Part shown: piece after piece, positions 9,367 to 17,714 of the stretch | Position numbering within the stretch: the stretch's first letter is position 1 | Layout: each line of letters opens with the position of its first letter | NCBI GenBank assembly: GCA_027486895.1 | Contig: JAIXOE010000018.1 | Coordinates: 1-35,214, forward strand | Length of the DNA: 35,214 nt | Direction: 5' to 3' | Source: Sphingomonadales bacterium | GTDB taxonomy: Bacteria; Pseudomonadota; Alphaproteobacteria; Sphingomonadales; Sphingomonadaceae | Program-made: the position numbers and the translations under genes | Notes under the pieces: model-generated | Databases searched by the model: none | Seen by the model: the letters and a program-made list of their open reading frames with translations, nothing else | What the model was told of the DNA's origin: nothing

Positions 9367-10647
9367 ATGGCAACTGCCCCCCTGATCGAAAGCGATTCAC
9401 TGCCTTGGGAAATTAACAAGGCGCCACATCGCTGGGACGTAACCAAGCCCGATATTTACGCCGAGGATCGCTGGCACCCCATCTTCAAAGAGATGCGCGA
9501 AAAGGCGCCGATCAACAAGATTGAGGGTTCTGATTTCGGCAGTTATTGGAACGTTACGACGCTTAAGGCCATTCAACATGTCGAAGCCTTGCCCGATATT
9601 TATTCATCGTCATTCGAACATGGCGGCATTACGTTAATCGACGACAATGCGCTCGAAGAGCCGATCCCCGAAGACCAGAAAATCGTCATGCCGATGTTCA
9701 TCGCGATGGACCGGCCCAAGCACACCGAAGAACGCCGCGTCATCGCACCTGCATTTACACCGGGTGAAATGGACCGCATGTCGGGCGACATCCGGCGGCG
9801 TACCGGCGAGCTTTTGGACTCGCTTCCCGTCGGCAAGACATTTGACTGGGTCGATCTGGTATCCATCGAACTGACCACTCAAATGCTTGCGCTCATTTTC
9901 GATTTCCCATGGGAAGACCGTCGCAAGTTGACCGAATGGTCCGATTGGGCGGGCGATGTCGAATTGTTCCGCACTGAGGAAACGCGCCAAGCGCGGCTCG
10001 GAAAAATGTTCGAAATGGGCGCCTATTTCCAGGGTCTTTGGGAAGAACGCAAAAATCGTGGCGAAGCGCCAGACCTTATCAGCCGCATGATCCATTCGCC
10101 GATGAAGGACATGAGCCAATTCGAATATATGGGTAATCTCATTCTGCTCATCGTGGGTGGAAACGACACGACTCGCAATTCGATGTCAGGCTATGCTTAT
10201 GGACTGAACAGCTTCCCTGACGAACGCGAAAAGCTGGAGCAAAACCCTCAGTTCATCACAAATGCCGTGAGTGAAATCATCCGTTGGCAAACACCGCTTG
10301 CGCATATGCGGCGCACCGCGACGCAGGACCATGACTTGTTCGGCGCGCCCATCAAGGCTGGCGACAAGATTGGCATGTGGTATTTGTCGGCCAACCGTGA
10401 CGAAACCGTGTTCGATAATCCCGACAAGTTGATTGTCGATCGTGATAACGCGCGTCGGCACTTGGCATTCGGATATGGCATCCACCGTTGCGTAGGCGCA
10501 CGATTGGCCGAATTGCAGATCCGCATTTTGCTTGAAGAGATGGCTGTGCGCCGCTTGCGGCCAAATGTGGTGGCGGAACCAGACCGCGTTGCCGGCTGTT
10601 TCGTCCACGGCTATCGCAAGATGGATGTCGAGCTGTCGCGATATTGA
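9367..10647 (+). CDS. Cytochrome P450, CYP153-like (alkane / fatty-acid terminal hydroxylase family)
   Basis: 426 residues with a complete P450 core. The I helix holds IVGGNDTTRNSMSG (Thr268 and Thr269), the K helix ExxR lies in SEIIRWQTPLAHMRR, the meander includes WYLSANRDETVFDNPD, and the heme loop FGYGIHRCVG places the thiolate at Cys375. The blocks GGNDTTRNSMSG and EIIRWQTPLA are, from memory, almost those of the CYP153 alkane and fatty-acid omega-hydroxylases, so I place it in or next to that family. The substrate is inferred. These enzymes need a ferredoxin and a ferredoxin reductase, but none is adjacent, so partners must be elsewhere. AGAGGAG at 9350-9356 precedes the ATG. The enzyme is soluble, with no membrane anchor. 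Confidence 0.88.
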   Translation: MATAPLIESDSLPWEINKAPHRWDVTKPDIYAEDRWHPIFKEMREKAPINKIEGSDFGSYWNVTTLKAIQHVEALPDIYSSSFEHGGITLIDDNALEEPIPEDQKIVMPMFIAMDRPKHTEERRVIAPAFTPGEMDRMSGDIRRRTGELLDSLPVGKTFDWVDLVSIELTTQMLALIFDFPWEDRRKLTEWSDWAGDVELFRTEETRQARLGKMFEMGAYFQGLWEERKNRGEAPDLISRMIHSPMKDMSQFEYMGNLILLIVGGNDTTRNSMSGYAYGLNSFPDEREKLEQNPQFITNAVSEIIRWQTPLAHMRRTATQDHDLFGAPIKAGDKIGMWYLSANRDETVFDNPDKLIVDRDNARRHLAFGYGIHRCVGARLAELQIRILLEEMAVRRLRPNVVAEPDRVAGCFVHGYRKMDVELSRY

Positions 10648-10707
10648 GATGAAACCTTTTGGACGTTTCCGACGTATGTATAATCGGGGCGTCCAAAGGA
10701 ACATGTC

Positions 10708-11190
10708 ATGCTGCTGAGCAAACGCAAATTTCTGTCATTCGCAAGTTCAGGAGCTGCGGTGTTTGTTTTTGGCTGCGGCAACAGCGCAACCGCCAAAACG
10801 CGCTATGCGGTTACATACAGCGATGCTGAATGGAAAAGGCGATTATCGCCCGCCGCCTATCTGGTGTTGCGTCGCGAAGATACCGAACGGCCCTATACTA
10901 GCGCGCTCAACAGCGAGAAGCGCAAGGGCACATTTGTCTGCGCCGGCTGTAACCAGCGGCTATTTGCATCTGGCACCAAGTTTGAAAGCGGAACGGGCTG
11001 GCCAAGTTTCTACGCGCCGCTGACTGGCGGCGTAGGCACCAGCACGGACTATAAAATCGGCCTACCAAGGACCGAAGTGCATTGCGCGCGCTGCGGCGGG
11101 CACTTGGGTCATGTGTTTAACGATGGGCCCAAGCCAACCGGCAAACGCTATTGCATGAATGGCGTCGCGATGAAGTTCATCCCCGGCTAA
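10708..11190 (+). CDS. msrB: Peptide-methionine (R)-S-oxide reductase, exported form
   Basis: 160 residues. The MsrB fold is clear: SGTGWPSFYAPL, the zinc pairs CAGC and CARCGGHLGHVF, and the catalytic cysteine in RYCMNGVAMKF (Cys149). The reaction reduces methionine-R-sulfoxide in proteins back to methionine. The first 25 residues (SKRKFLSFASSGAAVFVFGC) resemble a signal peptide with a KR pair, weakly Tat-like, and a possible lipobox-like FVFGC. The protein is therefore probably exported or membrane-attached rather than cytoplasmic. No msrA is adjacent. The gene converges on the ankyrin gene. Confidence 0.92.
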   Translation: MLLSKRKFLSFASSGAAVFVFGCGNSATAKTRYAVTYSDAEWKRRLSPAAYLVLRREDTERPYTSALNSEKRKGTFVCAGCNQRLFASGTKFESGTGWPSFYAPLTGGVGTSTDYKIGLPRTEVHCARCGGHLGHVFNDGPKPTGKRYCMNGVAMKFIPG

Positions 11191-11220
11191 ATTTGCAGGG
11201 GCGGATCGTGGGCACGCGCA

Positions 11221-11880
11221 TTATTTGGGCGTTGATATGCCCGAAAAGTCGAGTTCTGCCGGTTTTTTCGCTGCGTCGGTTTTGCCGTTATTTTCAATAA
11301 TCGAAACAATCGAAGTCGCGCGTCCATCCTGCAGCGCATAGTCGCGCGCAGAATAGCCAGCCCGGCTATCCTTCTTGTCAGGATTTGCACCAGCCTTCAA
11401 AAGAACGCGTACAGCTTCTGCATTGCGCAACTGGACCGCCAGGATAAGCGCGGTTTCGCCAGCGCGATTGGTCTGGTCGATCTGCGCCTTTTTACGGGCG
11501 AGCGAATCAATGCCGTCGATAAATCCCAATTGCGTGGCCAGCATCAGGGGTGTTGTGCCCTTTTTATCGGCCAAATTGGGGTTCGCTCCTTTTTGTAAAA
11601 GATAGCCGAGCCAGGATGAATCGCGGCGCTGAATGACGATGTGCAGGGCAGTTTCACCCGTCGAATTATCGCGCGTGTTGATAATCACCGTACCCGGCTC
11701 GGCCAGAAACTTTTCCGCTTCTTCGCCCTTACGATCGCGCACGGCTTTCAGGAAATTATAGCTGTCTGAAAACTGGGCTTGTGCAGCAGGCGCAACAACG
11801 CCAGCGCCTACCGGCAAGATCAACCCTGCAGCCAAGGCGAGAAAAAACGGCTTTTTCAACAAACGATGCCCCATATCCAT
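11221..11880 (-). CDS. Secreted ankyrin-repeat protein
   Basis: 219 residues from the ATG at 11880. A TTG two codons earlier (11886) and another ATG at 11874 are alternatives. A signal peptide (basic start RLLKKP, hydrophobic core, then APAAQA) directs it to the periplasm. About four ankyrin repeats follow, with GETALHIVIQ, GTTPLMLATQLGF, GETALILAVQLRNAEAVRVLLKAGANP and AGYSARDYALQ. The tail (KTDAAKKPAELDFSGIS) is polar. Ankyrin repeats bind protein partners; the partner is unknown. The gene is divergent from SCO1 with about 50 bases between, and convergent with msrB. Confidence 0.85.
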   Translation of the reverse strand: MDMGHRLLKKPFFLALAAGLILPVGAGVVAPAAQAQFSDSYNFLKAVRDRKGEEAEKFLAEPGTVIINTRDNSTGETALHIVIQRRDSSWLGYLLQKGANPNLADKKGTTPLMLATQLGFIDGIDSLARKKAQIDQTNRAGETALILAVQLRNAEAVRVLLKAGANPDKKDSRAGYSARDYALQDGRATSIVSIIENNGKTDAAKKPAELDFSGISTPK

Positions 11881-11930
11881 GTCCAATATACTTGATAAGT
11901 CGCCTTTAGCAGACCATGTCTGGCCCCGCT

Positions 11931-12551
11931 ATGAACAAAACTCTGCTTTTCACTCTGTCCGCCGCGCTTTTGCTTTCGGCTTGCAATTCAACCCCGGCGC
12001 AACCGCCGCTCGACGAAGCGCCGCTGGCTGGCGCGACGATTGGCGGTGATTTTCTCCTGACCGACCAAAATGGCAAAAAGCGGACATTCAAGGAATTCGA
12101 CGGCGCGTATCGCATCGTCTATTTCGGATACACCAACTGCCCTGACATTTGCACGCCGGACATGCAAAACCTGATGGCTGGGTTAAAAGCATATGAGAAA
12201 AGCCATCCCGACCTTGGCGCAAAGATCCAACCGATTTTCATCACCGTCGATCCACTGCGCGACACGCCTGACGTGCTGAAGCAATTCGTCAGTGCATTTC
12301 ATCCCCGCGCCATTGGACTCACCGGAACGGAGGCTGAAATTGCGGACGCAGCAAAGAAATTTGCGATTTACGCAAGCCGTGTCGAAGGGTCGTCACCCGA
12401 GAGCTACCTGATGAGCCATAGCCAGACACCCTATTTGATGGGCCCTGACGGCAAGCCGCTGGCACTTATGCCCGCGGACGTACCAAATACTGACGCCAAT
12501 GAAGGCGCGCCCGAATTGGTTGAGGCGGAGCTGGCAAAGTGGGTACGCTGA
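11931..12551 (+). CDS. SCO1/SenC-family copper chaperone lipoprotein
   Basis: 206 residues from the ATG at 11931; an ATG five codons earlier is less likely because it would break the signal peptide. The signal ends in a lipobox (LLLSAC). The thioredoxin-like domain has the copper-binding CPDIC motif (Cys70, Cys74), the distal His163 in LMSHSQTPYLM, and the typical ITVDPLRDTPDVL. SCO1 proteins deliver copper to the CuA site of cytochrome c oxidase subunit II or act as thiol reductants in the periplasm. It is followed within two bases by the YcgN gene. Confidence 0.94.
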   Translation: MNKTLLFTLSAALLLSACNSTPAQPPLDEAPLAGATIGGDFLLTDQNGKKRTFKEFDGAYRIVYFGYTNCPDICTPDMQNLMAGLKAYEKSHPDLGAKIQPIFITVDPLRDTPDVLKQFVSAFHPRAIGLTGTEAEIADAAKKFAIYASRVEGSSPESYLMSHSQTPYLMGPDGKPLALMPADVPNTDANEGAPELVEAELAKWVR

Positions 12552-12552
12552 T

Positions 12553-12987
12553 TTGAAAGACGCACCTTTTTGGGAAGCGCCGGTGGAAAGCCTTGATCGC
12601 GCGCAATGGGAGGCCTTGTGCGATGGCTGTGGCAAATGCTGCCTGAACAAGGTCGAAGACGAAGACACCGGACGGATCTATCCCACCAATGTCGCCTGCA
12701 AATTGCTTGATCTGCAGACCTGCCAATGTGCTGACTATCGCGGACGTCGCGCCATTGTGCCCGAATGCCTCCGGCTGACCGCCGACAAGATAGACGACTA
12801 TGTTTGGCTACCCTCGACCTGCGCATATGTGCTGCGCGCGGCGGGCAAGCCGCTTCCCGAATGGCACTATCTGGTGAGCGGAAGCCGCCAGACGATTCAT
12901 GACGCTGGCATGTCCATCAAAGGTCGGGCTATATCGGAACTCCATGCTGGCCCGCTTGAAAACCATATTGTCGAACAGCCTCTCTGA
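12553..12987 (+). CDS. YcgN-family cysteine cluster protein
   Basis: 144 residues from a TTG at 12553, one base after the SCO1 stop. An ATG at 12499 inside SCO1 would add 18 residues with no family resemblance, so I prefer the TTG. The N-terminal CDGCGKCCLNK, followed by NVACKLLDLQTCQCADY, RRAIVPECLRL and LPSTCAYVL, is the CxxCxxCC-type cluster of the YkgJ/YcgN family (UPF0260), presumed to bind zinc or an Fe-S cluster. No reaction is established. The end overlaps the following metallopeptidase gene by 44 bases. Confidence 0.86.
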   Translation: MKDAPFWEAPVESLDRAQWEALCDGCGKCCLNKVEDEDTGRIYPTNVACKLLDLQTCQCADYRGRRAIVPECLRLTADKIDDYVWLPSTCAYVLRAAGKPLPEWHYLVSGSRQTIHDAGMSIKGRAISELHAGPLENHIVEQPL

Positions 12988-13678
12988 TCCAGAAGTGGAC
13001 ATAGAAGGGGAAAGCGTACCTGTACGTATTCGCCGCAACCCGCGAGCAAAACGCATTTCCATGCGCGCCGATGCCGTTAAACGCGAAATCCGGATCACGA
13101 TGCCGCATTACACGCCGACAAATGTGGCACTCGATTTTATCGACAAGAAGCGCGAATGGATCGCCACGCGGTTAAACAGCGCGCCCGAAGTCGCTCCAAT
13201 CGCCCCCGGCAGTGAAATCGCTGTCGAAGGTGAAAGCCATCTGATTGAATGGCGCGAAGATTGGCCACGCAGCATTCGCTGCGGCGAAGGAATGCTTCGC
13301 TTGGGAGGGCCAAGAGAGTCCGTCGAAGCCCGCATCTTGCGATGGCTCAAGGGCGAAGCGCGGCGGATCTTTACGAAAGAAATCGCGCATTATTGCAACA
13401 AGGCTGGCGAACCTGTCCCGCGCCTGTCGCTTGGCGATCCGCGCAGCCGTTGGGGCAGTTGTTCAAGCCGTGGCACAATTTCACTCAGCTGGCGGCTCAT
13501 CATGGCGCCGGCTCATGTGCGACGGTCCGTCATCGCACATGAGGTCGCGCATATGCGGCATATGAACCACAGTGCCGATTTCTACGATTGGCTCGATTCC
13601 CTGTATGAAGGTAACCGCAAGGCTGCTGACCAATGGTTGAAAATGCACGGTACGGGGTTGCAACGGGTCGGACGATAA
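12944..13678 (+). CDS. M48-type (YgjP/DUF45) metallopeptidase-like protein
   Basis: 244 residues from the ATG at 12944, with GGAAC a few bases upstream. The upstream in-frame ATG at 12899 adds unrelated residues. The zinc site is HEVAH (His199 and His203) with further histidines in HMRHMNHSADFYDWL, preceded by the family block DPRSRWGSCSSRGTISLSWRLIMAP. The N-terminal beta-rich part (PVRIRRNPRAKRISMRADA) is also typical of YgjP-like DUF45 proteins. These are soluble gluzincin-like proteins; the substrate is unknown. The start lies inside YcgN, so translation is probably coupled. DUF1272 follows. Confidence 0.88.
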   Translation: MLARLKTILSNSLSDPEVDIEGESVPVRIRRNPRAKRISMRADAVKREIRITMPHYTPTNVALDFIDKKREWIATRLNSAPEVAPIAPGSEIAVEGESHLIEWREDWPRSIRCGEGMLRLGGPRESVEARILRWLKGEARRIFTKEIAHYCNKAGEPVPRLSLGDPRSRWGSCSSRGTISLSWRLIMAPAHVRRSVIAHEVAHMRHMNHSADFYDWLDSLYEGNRKAADQWLKMHGTGLQRVGR

Positions 13679-13688
13679 GGAGAAGACT

Positions 13689-13871
13689 ATGCTGGAAATG
13701 CGTCAATCATGCGAACGTTGCAAAGCGCAGCTGCCGATGGACAGCAGCGACGCTATGATCTGCAGCTATGAATGCACCTTCTGCACATCCTGCGTTACTG
13801 GCCCACTGAATGGACATTGCCCTAATTGTGGGGGCGACCTTCAGCCACGGCCAAAACGCATCAAGAAATAA
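13689..13871 (+). CDS. DUF1272 zinc-ribbon-like small protein
   Basis: 60 residues with four CxxC-type or single cysteine pairs (SCERC, CSYEC, CTSC, CPNC) matching the DUF1272 family, a small probable zinc-binding protein. The start is well supported by AAGGAGA at 13678-13684. Its basic tail (QPRPKRIKK) could touch nucleic acid, but this is speculation. It lies ten bases after the metallopeptidase gene and is likely co-transcribed. It converges with the Ala/Lys-rich protein gene with only six bases between. Confidence 0.88.
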   Translation: MLEMRQSCERCKAQLPMDSSDAMICSYECTFCTSCVTGPLNGHCPNCGGDLQPRPKRIKK

Positions 13872-13877
13872 GCAAGC

Positions 13878-14684
13878 TTAGCCCTTGGCGATTTCGCTAC
13901 CAAGCGCGCCATATTTCTTTTCGAAACCGGCAACGTCACCGGCCACAAGCAGCTTGGCCTGATCGATCCAGTTATCGCGGCTGATGCGGCCTGCAAATGC
14001 ACCAAGCTTACCGTCAATTTCAGCAACATCAGAAGCAGTCCAACTCGCCACTTGGGCAAAGCTTGTTACGCCCAATGACTTGAGCATATTGTTCACTTTT
14101 GGACCAACACCCTTCAATAACTCCAGATTGTCGGGGATCGATACCTTAGCCTTGGCGGCGGGTTTTGCTGCCTTCGGCTTGGGTGCAACTTCGGCTTTTG
14201 CCTTCGACGCTACCGGTTTAGGCGCGGTCTTAGTTGCAGGATCGGCTTTTGCTTTTGCTGCGACAGGCTTCGCTGCTGGCTTGGGTGCAGCAACTTTGGC
14301 GACTGCAGCTTTCGTCGCAACAGGCTTCGGCGCTGCGACTTTAGGGGTAGCTTTAGGTGCTGCTGCCTTCGCCGTTTTGGCCTTGGCCGCAACTGGCTTG
14401 GCAACAGCTGCTGGCGCGGCCTTCGTCGCTGCAGCTTTCAGTGGTGCCTGAACCTTGGCTTTAGCGGTTTTCTTCGCTGGCGCCGGATCATCCATCAACT
14501 TGGGCGCCGCAGCCGCCTTGGCGACAGGCGCAACTGGGGGCGCTGGAACAGCGGCCGGTGGAGGTGGCGCTACATCCTTCGAGGAACCGCCTGTCTTCTT
14601 CACGCCGTCAAGCGCAAGCAACCACCATAATAAAATGGCAATAATGAGCACAGCACTGATAATCACCGGTATATAGCTCGACAT
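13878..14684 (-). CDS. Membrane-anchored Ala/Lys/Pro-rich protein with C-terminal helix-hairpin-helix
   Basis: 268 residues in three parts. One N-terminal transmembrane helix (YIPVIISAVLIIAILLWWLL) is followed by a linker (about residues 30-180) made almost entirely of Ala, Lys, Pro, Val and Thr in repeating AAPKPVA/AKAK units. Last comes an 80-residue C-terminal domain with LLKGVGPKVNNMLKSLGVTSFAQVASWTASDVAEID, a helix-hairpin-helix (H3TH/DUF4332-like) fold of the sort seen in extended NuoE- or ribosomal-protein-like alphaproteobacterial genes. The linker resembles histone H1/AlgP tails and may bind DNA or anionic polymers. GGGAGG stands before the ATG. The role is unknown. Confidence 0.82.
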   Translation of the reverse strand: MSSYIPVIISAVLIIAILLWWLLALDGVKKTGGSSKDVAPPPPAAVPAPPVAPVAKAAAAPKLMDDPAPAKKTAKAKVQAPLKAAATKAAPAAVAKPVAAKAKTAKAAAPKATPKVAAPKPVATKAAVAKVAAPKPAAKPVAAKAKADPATKTAPKPVASKAKAEVAPKPKAAKPAAKAKVSIPDNLELLKGVGPKVNNMLKSLGVTSFAQVASWTASDVAEIDGKLGAFAGRISRDNWIDQAKLLVAGDVAGFEKKYGALGSEIAKG

Positions 14685-14785
14685 GATATTCCTCCCAGAA
14701 AAGCCCTGAATGACGTCAATGGGTTACGCAATTTTTGCAGGGCGTGGAAGCGTTAATCCGCGACCGCCCAATTTGCGCCATTGGG

Positions 14786-16057
14786 TTAGTTCCCTGCTTC
14801 GCGCGCAACCTCGCGCCAGCCAATGTCTCGGCGGCAAAAGCCATCGGGGAAAATCACCTGGTCCACAGCTGCATATGCCTTTGCTTGCGCTTCTGTCACG
14901 CTGCTGCCTGTCGCGGTTACATTTAGAACGCGTCCGCCGGAGCCCACCAATTGCCCGTCCACTTCAGCGGTGCCAGCATGAAATACCTTCGCGCCTAACA
15001 CGCCCGCCAGGTCAATTGCTCCGCCCTTTTGGGGCACATCGGGATAGCCGTTTGCTGCCATGACGACCGTCAACGCCGTGTCAGGTGAAAAGCTTGGAGC
15101 CGCAGCTTCAGAGAGCTTTCCAGTCGCAACAGCCAGCATCAAAGCCGCAAGATCGCCGTCAAACCGTGTCATCAGCACCTGGCACTCTGGATCGCCGAAA
15201 CGCGCATTATATTCGATGAGCTTTGGGCCTTCATCCGTCAGCATGAGGCCCGCAAACAGCACGCCCGAATAGGGCATGTCATGCGCGGCCATATAAGCGA
15301 CAGTAGGCTTGATGATGCCGTCCATCACTTCGGCCTGCAATTCTTTGGTCAGAACGATTGCTGGTGAATATGCGCCCATGCCGCCAGTATTGGGCCCAAC
15401 GTCACCATCGCCAACACGCTTGTGATCCTGCGCCGACCCGAAAGCGACGACATCGCGGCCATCGGTCAGCGCGAAAAAGCTGGCTTCTTCTCCGGTCATA
15501 AACTCTTCAATGACAACGGACGCACCGGCATCACCAAATCCGCCACCGAACATATCTTCAATCGCGGCCTCAGCGTCGCTTCGGGTTTCAGCAATAATCA
15601 CGCCTTTGCCCGCAGCGAGGCCGTCGGCTTTAATGACATAGGGTGCTTGGAACGCGTCGAGACCAGATAGTGCTGACGCTTTGCTATCATGGCGATAGTA
15701 GCCCGCCGTAGGGATGCCCGCTGCTGCACATATGTCTTTGGTAAAGCCCTTGGACCCTTCCAATTGCGCAGCCTTTTGATTGGGACCAAAAACGGGGATG
15801 CCCGCATCGCGCAGGCTGTCGCCCAAGCCGCCAACAAGCGGCGCTTCGGGTCCGACAACAACCAAGCCAATGTCATGCCCTGCACAAAAAGCGATAACTG
15901 CCGCATGGTCGTCCAAGTTCAGCGCGACCAGATCAGCCTCTTCTGCGATCCCGGGATTGCCCGGCGTGGCAAAGAGTGTATCGCAGTTTGGCGATTGCGC
16001 GAGCTTCCACGCCAGCGCATGTTCGCGTCCACCCGATCCGATGAGCAAGATATTCAT
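14786..16057 (-). CDS. purD: Phosphoribosylamine-glycine ligase
   Basis: 423 residues from the ATG at 16057, matching the family. It is an ATP-grasp enzyme joining phosphoribosylamine and glycine, the second step of purine synthesis. The N-terminus [23 protein letters not shown], the acceptor block [14 protein letters not shown], the ATP-grasp loops ([28 protein letters not shown]) and [12 protein letters not shown] are all present. A further upstream in-frame ATG at 16180 gives an unrelated extension into xseA and is rejected. The start codon shares CATG with the divergent xseA start. Confidence 0.97.
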   Translation of the reverse strand: MNILLIGSGGREHALAWKLAQSPNCDTLFATPGNPGIAEEADLVALNLDDHAAVIAFCAGHDIGLVVVGPEAPLVGGLGDSLRDAGIPVFGPNQKAAQLEGSKGFTKDICAAAGIPTAGYYRHDSKASALSGLDAFQAPYVIKADGLAAGKGVIIAETRSDAEAAIEDMFGGGFGDAGASVVIEEFMTGEEASFFALTDGRDVVAFGSAQDHKRVGDGDVGPNTGGMGAYSPAIVLTKELQAEVMDGIIKPTVAYMAAHDMPYSGVLFAGLMLTDEGPKLIEYNARFGDPECQVLMTRFDGDLAALMLAVATGKLSEAAAPSFSPDTALTVVMAANGYPDVPQKGGAIDLAGVLGAKVFHAGTAEVDGQLVGSGGRVLNVTATGSSVTEAQAKAYAAVDQVIFPDGFCRRDIGWREVAREAGN

Positions 16058-17465
16058 GTCCGCAAATGACCCCTTTGAAACTGCTGACCCGCAAGTTGCC
16101 CGCCTGTTAGCCGAGGAGCGCCCCGGCGACAATGCCCAGGCCATGAGTGTGTCGGAGTTATCGCTGGCGTTAAAGCGCACCGTTGAGGACAGGTTCGGCC
16201 ATGTCCGCGTGCGCGGCGAGATTTCAGGTTTTAAGCGCGCGGCATCGGGACATATCTATTTCTCCCTGAAAGACGAAAATGCACGGCTTGATGCGGTCAT
16301 GTGGAAGGGCGGTGCCGCGCGATTGCCGTTTGCCCCTGAAGACGGGCTTGAGGTTGTCGCCACAGGCAAATTGACGACTTATGCGGGCAGGTCGAACTAC
16401 CAGATCGTGGTCGAAAGTCTGGAAGTCGCAGGCGAAGGCGCAATGATGCTTTTGTTCGAAAAGCTGAAAGCAAGGCTCGCCGCCGAGGGGCTTTTCGCGC
16501 AGGAACATAAGAAAAAGTTGCCGGCATTGCCACGGACGATTGGCGTCGTGACCTCGCCAACAGGCGCAGTCATCCGTGATATTCTTCACCGTCTCGCAGA
16601 TCGCTTCCCCACACATGTTATCGTCTGGCCCGTATTGGTGCAGGGTGAAGGGTCCGCTGCGCAAATCGCACGTGCGGTCAACGGATTCTCCGCAATGCCA
16701 CATGACGGACCCGCGCGTCGTCCCGACCTGGTTATTGTGGCGCGTGGCGGTGGATCGATTGAGGACCTATGGGCATTCAATGATGAAGCCGTCGTCCGTG
16801 CCGTCGCGGATTGCACAATACCCATCATATCGGCAGTCGGGCATGAAACCGATACAACCCTGTGCGACTTTGCGGCAGATTTGCGTGCGCCAACGCCCAC
16901 TGCAGCAGCCGAAATTGCCGTTCCCGTACGCAGCGATTTGTTGCAACGCGTCGGGCAATTCGGGCTTCGTATGTCCAATATTGTGCGGAAACGTATCGAT
17001 CTGGCTGCCGAACGCCTTGAGGCACAGCGCCGTCTGATGCCCCGGCTGTCAGACCTAGCAGCCCCGCATCAGCAACGCACGGATGACCTGTCCGAGCGGC
17101 TTCGCCAATCCCTTAGGACCAGAGTTAGCAAGGCCGAAGTGGCATTTTCAGCGCCTGCTATGATGCTGCATCCGCGGCTGCTGCTCCGGCGCACCGAACA
17201 AGGGCAGCAGCGCCTTGATGCGTTGACTCGGCTGGCCAGCACATTGCATCCCGAAGCCCCGCTTAAGCGCGGCTTTGCCCGGGTAACCGATGCCAATGGC
17301 AAAACCATTATGACGCGCGAAGCGGCAGTGAAAGCTGGTGACGTGACGTTGAGATTTGCGGACGGTGAAGTGGCCGGCCAAATAAGTGGCGGACAAGCGT
17401 CGCGATCACCTGCACCAAAACCGGCAAAACCCGCCGTCAATCAAGGCAATCTGTTCGACGGATAA
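16056..17465 (+). CDS. xseA: Exodeoxyribonuclease VII large subunit
   Basis: 469 residues from the ATG at 16056. An N-terminal OB fold ([46 protein letters not shown]) is followed by the nuclease core with [35 protein letters not shown] and [27 protein letters not shown], a coiled-coil region and a C-terminal tail ([10 protein letters not shown]). With XseB it degrades single-stranded DNA to oligonucleotides; xseB is not in view. The start is supported by the conserved N-terminal block [20 protein letters not shown], although ATG 16143 is possible. DUF2093 follows. Confidence 0.95.
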   Translation: MSANDPFETADPQVARLLAEERPGDNAQAMSVSELSLALKRTVEDRFGHVRVRGEISGFKRAASGHIYFSLKDENARLDAVMWKGGAARLPFAPEDGLEVVATGKLTTYAGRSNYQIVVESLEVAGEGAMMLLFEKLKARLAAEGLFAQEHKKKLPALPRTIGVVTSPTGAVIRDILHRLADRFPTHVIVWPVLVQGEGSAAQIARAVNGFSAMPHDGPARRPDLVIVARGGGSIEDLWAFNDEAVVRAVADCTIPIISAVGHETDTTLCDFAADLRAPTPTAAAEIAVPVRSDLLQRVGQFGLRMSNIVRKRIDLAAERLEAQRRLMPRLSDLAAPHQQRTDDLSERLRQSLRTRVSKAEVAFSAPAMMLHPRLLLRRTEQGQQRLDALTRLASTLHPEAPLKRGFARVTDANGKTIMTREAAVKAGDVTLRFADGEVAGQISGGQASRSPAPKPAKPAVNQGNLFDG

Positions 17466-17509
17466 CGCCGTGCATTGCCCATTCAGCATCGATGCGCCAT
17501 AATGCTTAC

Positions 17510-17713
17510 ATGCTGATGTCTTCGAAGAACAAAGTCGCCCGCCTGCATTATATGGCAAACAGTTTTCGTATGCTCACCGCAGGCGACCATGTCGTGTGTG
17601 CCGAAACCGGGCAGGCCATTCCGTTGGAAGAATTGCGTTATTGGAGCGTCCTGAGGCAGGAACCTTATGTCAGCGCTGAGGCGTCGGTGCGCGCGTCCAT
17701 GAAAAAGGGCTAA
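17510..17713 (+). CDS. DUF2093 domain protein
   Basis: 67 residues from ATG 17510 (next ATG 17516; an upstream ATG at 17492 adds six residues). The sequence ARLHYMANSFRMLTAGDHVVCAETGQAIPLEELRYWSVLRQEPYVSAEA matches the DUF2093 family, small alphaproteobacterial proteins of unknown function regularly found directly after xseA. The two-cysteine type zinc ribbon is absent, with a single Cys. The M23 peptidase gene begins two bases after the stop, so xseA, DUF2093 and the peptidase are probably one transcript. Confidence 0.86.
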   Translation: MLMSSKNKVARLHYMANSFRMLTAGDHVVCAETGQAIPLEELRYWSVLRQEPYVSAEASVRASMKKG

Positions 17714-17714
17714 C

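Noticed and set aside
10697-10701. GGAAC just before msrB
   Set aside because: It lies at the start codon and no -10 element fits; it serves more naturally as part of the ribosome-binding region.
13984-14451. Alanine-rich plus-strand frame of 155 codons
   Set aside because: It is antisense to the Ala/Lys/Pro-rich protein, has no ribosome site and reflects the repetitive codon use of the opposite strand.
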